The notes below the pieces were generated by a model. The model was not told where the DNA came from. It was given only the letters and a program-made list of their open reading frames with translations, and did no database searches. From Affinundibacterium flavidum (GTDB lineage: Bacteria > Pseudomonadota > Gammaproteobacteria > Burkholderiales > Burkholderiaceae_D): 64,000 nucleotides of DNA. Position 1 is the stretch's first letter. Each line of letters opens with the position of its first letter. Positions 59,877 to 64,000 of this stretch are shown here, piece by piece. Made by a program: the position numbers and the translations under genes. The stretch lies in NCBI RefSeq assembly GCF_014284175.1, contig NZ_JACOGA010000014.1, positions 59,236-123,235 of the forward strand, given 5' to 3'.

Positions 59877-59947
59877 ATACAAAAACCTCGTTTTACAGTG
59901 TTCTGATGATATTATTTTGAGAATACTGCAGATATGAGGTGAGCACT

Positions 59948-60700
59948 TTGAAGTTTTCAGTTGGCATAAAGTCCCTGTTGTTGCAGTTGAGTTCTTTGTT
60001 GTCGACTTTTATATTGTTGAGTATTGCCTCATCTGTTTTTAAAATTTATTTTTCAGTTTTTGAACTGCTTTTTTTTCACGCTTGCCTTGCCGCATTCGCG
60101 GCATTCATTTTGAAATTTGATTGGTGGTGGTGGCTAATCCAATTTTCATTTCCATTGTTAGCCTATTTTTTGTCGGCTTTTAATATCTCTCCCTATGTTT
60201 ACTTTCTTGTGCTGATTATTTTTTCGGCGCTTTTCTGGTCAACTTACAGGACGCAAGTTCCATATTATCCCTCGCGCTCCCAGTTATTGGAGCCTATATT
60301 GGAGTTGATTGTTCATCAGAAAAATTTGAAACTGGTTGATATTGGAAGTGGAATGGGGGGCTTGCTCATTAATTTATCCGCTAGACGCATTGACGGAGAG
60401 TTTTTTGGTGTGGAAATTGCGCCGCTTCCATGGCTGGTAAGTGTAGTGCGCAGCGTATTGGCAAAGTCAAAAGTGAGATTCAAATTTGGTGATTTTTATA
60501 GATTAAATTTCTCAGATTTTGATGTCGTATTTTGCTATTTATCTCCCGCCGCCATGCCATCCGTATGGGAAAAAGTGAAAACGGAAATGAGACCTGGCAC
60601 GCTTTTTCTTAGCTATGAATTTATTGTTCCAAACATAACGCCAGATATTTCAATGGAGATTGATGTTGATGGTGGGTATTTGTATGGTTGGCGCATATAA
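59948..60700 (+). CDS. Membrane-bound class I SAM methyltransferase-like protein
   Basis: A 250-residue protein starting most likely at TTG 59948, five bases after GAGGTGA; GTG 59939 is the alternative. Residues 1-105 hold three to four membrane segments, including a FDWWWWLIQFSFPLL stretch. The C-terminal half is a Rossmann methyltransferase: motif I VDIGSGMGGLL, acidic VEIAPLPW, motif IV-like VVFCYLSPAAM. I do not know its substrate. It sits between flhC and motA in the same direction, so a flagellar or envelope target is possible. Confidence 0.72.
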   Translation: MKFSVGIKSLLLQLSSLLSTFILLSIASSVFKIYFSVFELLFFHACLAAFAAFILKFDWWWWLIQFSFPLLAYFLSAFNISPYVYFLVLIIFSALFWSTYRTQVPYYPSRSQLLEPILELIVHQKNLKLVDIGSGMGGLLINLSARRIDGEFFGVEIAPLPWLVSVVRSVLAKSKVRFKFGDFYRLNFSDFDVVFCYLSPAAMPSVWEKVKTEMRPGTLFLSYEFIVPNITPDISMEIDVDGGYLYGWRI

Positions 60701-60834
60701 TGAAACAACAGAAATATATTTTTTGGGCAATATTTTGGAAAATGTTGTCTCTTGTTATGTGATCGCTGGTATTCTTAACTTATAGCTCGAAAACCATGGT
60801 AATTCGGGGTCAAACTGTTTAAGGAGTCTAACTC

Positions 60835-61695
60835 GTGCTAGTTATTGTGGGTTATATAGTCGTCTGTGGTTCGGTATTCGGTGGATTTGTGATGAGCGGT
60901 GGTCATTTAGCCGTTTTGTTTCAACCACTCGAACTGTTGATGATTGGCGGTGCCGCAGTCGGTGCTTCTCTTGTTGGCAATAATTCCAAAACATTAAAGG
61001 CTTCACTTAAAGCATTGCCTGGCGTTTTAAAAGGCTCAAAATACAACAAGGCGCTCTATATGGAGTTAATGACCATGTTGTTTGATGTGCTAACAAAAAT
61101 TCGTAAGGAAGGCTTGATGTCCATCGAGGGCGATATTGAAAAGCCTGAAGAAAGCCCACTTTTTAGTAAGTATTCTTTGGTCGTTTCTGATCACCATTTG
61201 ATGGAGTTTTTGAGCGATTATCTCCGCTTAATGGTATCTGGAAATATGGATGCTTTTCAGATCGAAAATCTGATGGATAATGAGCTCGAAACTCATCATC
61301 ATGAGGGCGCAATTCCGGCACACTTTATTGCTAAATTGGGTGATGGATTGCCAGCGTTCGGTATTGTTGCGGCTGTGATGGGGGTGGTTCATACCATGGA
61401 ATCGGTCGGCATTCCGCCTGCGGAATTGGGTATCTTGATCGCACATGCTTTGGTCGGAACCTTCTTGGGTATTTTGCTTGCATATGGCTTTGTTGGGCCA
61501 CTTTCCAGTTTGATGGAGCAAAATTTAGATGAATCGTCTAAAACATTTCAGTGCGTGAAGGTCACTCTGTTAGCGAGTCTGAATGGCTACGCGCCGGCAC
61601 TTTCGGTCGAGTTTGGACGCAAGGTACTTTATTCAACTGAGCGACCAACTTTCTCTGAGTTGGAAGATCACATTAAGCAATCTAAATCTAAATAG
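60835..61695 (+). CDS. motA: Flagellar motor stator protein MotA
   Basis: A 286-residue inner-membrane protein starting at GTG 60835 with AAGGAG upstream. Four membrane segments, the cytoplasmic loop with KYSLVVSDHHLMEFLSDYLRL, and the PAHFIAKLGDGLPAFGIVAAVMG segment around the third helix are MotA features. It forms the proton-driven stator ring with MotB. motB follows by 17 nt. Confidence 0.96.
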   Translation: MLVIVGYIVVCGSVFGGFVMSGGHLAVLFQPLELLMIGGAAVGASLVGNNSKTLKASLKALPGVLKGSKYNKALYMELMTMLFDVLTKIRKEGLMSIEGDIEKPEESPLFSKYSLVVSDHHLMEFLSDYLRLMVSGNMDAFQIENLMDNELETHHHEGAIPAHFIAKLGDGLPAFGIVAAVMGVVHTMESVGIPPAELGILIAHALVGTFLGILLAYGFVGPLSSLMEQNLDESSKTFQCVKVTLLASLNGYAPALSVEFGRKVLYSTERPTFSELEDHIKQSKSK

Positions 61696-61712
61696 ATAAT
61701 TAACGAGTCGAT

Positions 61713-62627
61713 ATGGCAAACGAAGAACTTCGCCCGATTATCGTAAAGCGAATTAAGAAAGTCGCTGGCGGCCATCATGGAGGCGCATGGAAAATTGCCT
61801 ACGCCGATTTTGTGACGGCGATGATGGCGTTTTTCCTGTTGATGTGGTTATTGGGATCAACTGCGAAAGGCAATTTGCAAGGTATTGCTGAATACTTTCA
61901 AAACCCTTTAAAGGTTGCGATGTCGGGTGGCGATGGTAGTGGAGATAGTTCGAGTGTGATTAAAGGCGGCGGCAAAGATTTGTCACGCCGTGATGGACAG
62001 ACAAAAAAAGGCGAAATTGAAGCGGTTAAGAAAACCTACAATTTGCAAGCAGCTGAAGCGGCGCTTGCGAGAGCAGATGCCGAACGTCTAAAGGGTTTGA
62101 AAAGCAAAATTGAAGCAGCGATTGAGTCAAGCCCGACCTTAAAACAATTTAAGAAGCAATTGTTGTTGGATATTACGACCGAAGGTCTGAGAATTCAAAT
62201 TGTCGATGAAAAAAATCGTCCAATGTTCGCATCTGCAAAGGCTGATTTGCAACCGTACACCCGTGAAATCTTGCACGAAATTGGACTTGCTTTGAACGAT
62301 GTCCCGAATCGCATTAGTTTGTCAGGACATACCGATGCCGCACCGTATGGTAGCGGCGAAAAAGGTTACAGCAATTGGGAATTGTCGGCGGATAGGGCTA
62401 ATGCATCTCGCCGCGAATTGATATACGGTGGTATGGAAGAAGCAAAAGTATTAAGAATTGTGGGGCTATCGTCATCGGTCTTGTTTGATAAAGCCGACCC
62501 TCTTAATCCCATTAATCGTCGCATAAGTATTATCGTGATGAACAAAAAAGCTGAACAGTCGGCCTCGCAAGATGGCGGAGAAGTTGATTTAGGAAAAACG
62601 GTGGACATTCCTGTTGAAACAAAATAA
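61713..62627 (+). CDS. motB: Flagellar motor stator protein MotB
   Basis: A 304-residue protein: short basic N-terminus (PIIVKRIKKV), one membrane helix with the proton-binding D32 (AYADFVTAMMAFFLLMWLLG) and a periplasmic OmpA-like domain (ISLSGHTDAAPYG, NWELSADRANASRRELI) that anchors to peptidoglycan. The D32 context fits a proton, not sodium, stator. Two TAA stops in a row end it. Confidence 0.96.
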   Translation: MANEELRPIIVKRIKKVAGGHHGGAWKIAYADFVTAMMAFFLLMWLLGSTAKGNLQGIAEYFQNPLKVAMSGGDGSGDSSSVIKGGGKDLSRRDGQTKKGEIEAVKKTYNLQAAEAALARADAERLKGLKSKIEAAIESSPTLKQFKKQLLLDITTEGLRIQIVDEKNRPMFASAKADLQPYTREILHEIGLALNDVPNRISLSGHTDAAPYGSGEKGYSNWELSADRANASRRELIYGGMEEAKVLRIVGLSSSVLFDKADPLNPINRRISIIVMNKKAEQSASQDGGEVDLGKTVDIPVETK

Positions 62628-62690
62628 TAAGTTGGTTTATCAAATGCAATAGATATCGCAAAAGATAGTTTGCAGAATGGGACGCTGAAG

Positions 62691-63239
62691 ATGTCGAAGA
62701 GAAAAAACTTGGGCTCACAAGTTAAACAGCTTTTATCTGGTGTTTCGGATCACGGTGTCGCGCATTTACTTGAGGTTGAAACCGACCTGGTTCAAACCAC
62801 GATACTGCTAGCCGAGGCCATCGAAAAGTTGGGCGAAAATTTTCTGGATTTGCATACCTCAATTACCTCACAAGAAGAGCAAATTCTTGAGTTGGTTAAT
62901 ACCGGCCTTATTCCCCAGGTTAGTATCGAAAAGCTGGCAAAAATCCAATCAGATATCGCGACGCATATTAATTTGGCAGTGACTAGCCTTCAATTTCAAG
63001 ATTTGACGAGCCAATTGATTTCCAGAACTGTGCAGCGTAGTGTCGGTTTGCGTGAATTGCTTTCTACATTGGATATGGTTGGTAACGTCATTCCAGTCGA
63101 TGGCGAGACTGAAGAGATTTCCGCGGTACTGACTGAAATTACTGAAAAATTAGAACAGCAGAGTGTTGAATTGAAGAGCCTGCTGCGTAAGACAGTGAAT
63201 CAGCAACACTTGGACAGTGGTGACATTGAGTTATTTTGA
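62691..63239 (+). CDS. CheZ-like chemotaxis protein
   Basis: A 182-residue, mostly helical protein starting at ATG 62691. Residues 102-108 read FQDLTSQ, matching the CheZ catalytic segment with its aspartate (D104) and glutamine (Q108). The end, LDSGDIELF, resembles the C-terminal CheY-binding peptide of CheZ. It is shorter than E. coli CheZ (214). It lies directly before cheY instead of after it. It probably removes phosphate from CheY~P, though a non-catalytic role is possible. Its stop lies in a run of TTGAG repeats. Confidence 0.65.
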   Translation: MSKRKNLGSQVKQLLSGVSDHGVAHLLEVETDLVQTTILLAEAIEKLGENFLDLHTSITSQEEQILELVNTGLIPQVSIEKLAKIQSDIATHINLAVTSLQFQDLTSQLISRTVQRSVGLRELLSTLDMVGNVIPVDGETEEISAVLTEITEKLEQQSVELKSLLRKTVNQQHLDSGDIELF

Positions 63240-63262
63240 GTATGAGTTTGAGCTAAATTGAG
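63226..63262 (+). repeat. Irregular TTGAG repeats around a stop codon
   Basis: TTGAG occurs at 63226, 63236, 63248 and 63258 (10-, 12- and 10-nt steps). The second contains the TGA stop of the CheZ-like gene; TGA at 63243 and 63249 are in the same frame. Confidence 0.6.
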
Positions 63263-63298
63263 TTAAGAGTTTTTACGATTTTTCTGAATGGAGTAATG

Positions 63299-63664
63299 AT
63301 GGCCAAAACAATTTTAGCGGTAGATGATTCCGGATCTCTGCGCCAAATGGTTGCATTTAGTTTGAAGGCTGCTGGTTATCAAGTGATCGAGGCTGTCGAT
63401 GGTCAGGATGGGCTAGAGAAAGCGAAGAACCAAGTCGTGGATTTGGTGCTGACGGATCAAAATATGCCACGCATGGATGGCCTGACTTTGATTAAATCTT
63501 TGCGCGCTTTAGCGACTTATCAGCGTGTTCCTATTTTGATGTTGACCACTGAATCGAGTGACGACATGAAGGCGAAGGGACGTGCTGCTGGTGCAAATGG
63601 TTGGTTGGTTAAGCCCTTTGATCCGCAGAAACTAACAGAAGTTGTAAAAAAAGTGATCGGTTGA
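63299..63664 (+). CDS. cheY: Chemotaxis response regulator CheY
   Basis: A 121-residue receiver starting at ATG 63299 (GGAG at good spacing; ATG 63296 is just upstream). D9/D10 and D53 (VLTDQNMPRMDG) form the acidic pocket, T83 and K105 (LVKPFD) the switch. This VKPFD/ANGWLVKPF form is that of CheY proteins encoded next to cheA in beta-proteobacteria. CheY~P binds the flagellar switch. Confidence 0.92.
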   Translation: MAKTILAVDDSGSLRQMVAFSLKAAGYQVIEAVDGQDGLEKAKNQVVDLVLTDQNMPRMDGLTLIKSLRALATYQRVPILMLTTESSDDMKAKGRAAGANGWLVKPFDPQKLTEVVKKVIG

Positions 63665-63712
63665 TTCATCGTTGTAACGATCAGGTATTCGTGTAAAAAA
63701 CGGGGTGAAATA

Positions 63713-64000
63713 ATGACGATTGACATGAGTCAGTTCTTTCAAGTTTTTTTTGATGAGGCTGAAGAACTTCTCGCTGAAAAAGAGAAGTTGCTGCTAGGTG
63801 TTGATATTTCCTCTCCAGATCCAGAAGATTTGAATGCTATTTTTCGCGCCGCACATTCAATCAAAGGCGGTGCGTCGACATTTGGCCTCACAGATATGAC
63901 TGAGGTGACGCATATTCTAGAATCTTTGTTAGACAAAATTCGCAAAGGGGAAATGCATCTAACCGCAGAACATGTTGATGCATTCTTGGCTGCGAAAGAT
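63713..64000 (+). CDS. cheA: Chemotaxis histidine kinase CheA (partial, N-terminus only)
   Basis: The first 96 codons of a gene cut by the window end. It begins MTIDMSQFFQVFFDEAEELL and holds the phosphotransfer (HPt) signature FRAAHSIKGGASTFG with the phosphorylated H48, the same residue number as in E. coli CheA. The kinase core lies outside the window. It follows cheY by 48 bp. Confidence 0.93.
   Translation, partial: MTIDMSQFFQVFFDEAEELLAEKEKLLLGVDISSPDPEDLNAIFRAAHSIKGGASTFGLTDMTEVTHILESLLDKIRKGEMHLTAEHVDAFLAAKD

Overview
This 64-kb window looks like a stretch of chromosome from a betaproteobacterium of the order Burkholderiales, most likely family Oxalobacteraceae (an Undibacterium/Herbaspirillum-like organism). 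The basis is protein resemblance and gene order: rlmN-pilW-rodZ-ispG-hisS-yfgM-bamB-der-hfq-hflX-hflK-hflC-hisZ-purA, tsaB-rimI-uracil-DNA-glycosylase-like, alkA-like-accA-tilS and flhDC-motAB-che. By eye the G+C content is in the mid to high 40s percent (not counted). No prophage, transposase, integron or CRISPR array was seen.

Layout. 1-0.4 kb: two identical tRNA-Arg genes. 0.5-8.7 kb: thioredoxin-like protein, tsaB, rimI, a diverged uracil-DNA-glycosylase-like gene, a DUF1853 gene, lplT, radA, nadB. 9.2-11.7 kb: HU, tRNA-Val, tRNA-Asp, ppiD. 12.0-20.2 kb: microaerobic respiration block (ccoNOQP, ccoG, ccoH, a small membrane protein, hemN, a SafE-like membrane protein), preceded by a perfect FNR box. 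20.2-26.1 kb, mostly minus strand: an orphan flagellar-rod-like protein, a membrane PAS histidine kinase, a universal stress protein, an FNR-family regulator lacking most iron-sulfur cysteines, a receiver-only regulator and a NarL-type regulator. 26.2-27.6 kb: dbpA. 27.9-44.3 kb: long plus-strand housekeeping run from ndk to a phosphoribosyltransferase. 44.5-54.0 kb: tRNA-Leu, rnr, rlmB, cysE, then minus-strand lpxH, two cyclophilins, an L,D-transpeptidase and a TPR protein sharing its C-terminal domain. 54.5-58.4 kb: alkA-like, accA, tilS, dnaQ. 59.0-64.0 kb: flhD, flhC, a membrane methyltransferase, motA, motB, a CheZ-like gene, cheY and the start of cheA, cut by the window end.

How the genes work together. 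The cbb3 oxidase, its assembly proteins and oxygen-independent haem synthesis form a low-oxygen unit; next to it lies a cluster of sensor and regulator genes that may tune it. The flagellar block couples master regulator, motor and chemotaxis, and appears to be read from two sigma-28-type promoters placed before flhD. The most unusual structure is non-coding: many genes end in short tandem repeats of 9-12 nt that begin at or next to the stop codon. At two genes the 11-nt unit places stop codons in all three reading frames.
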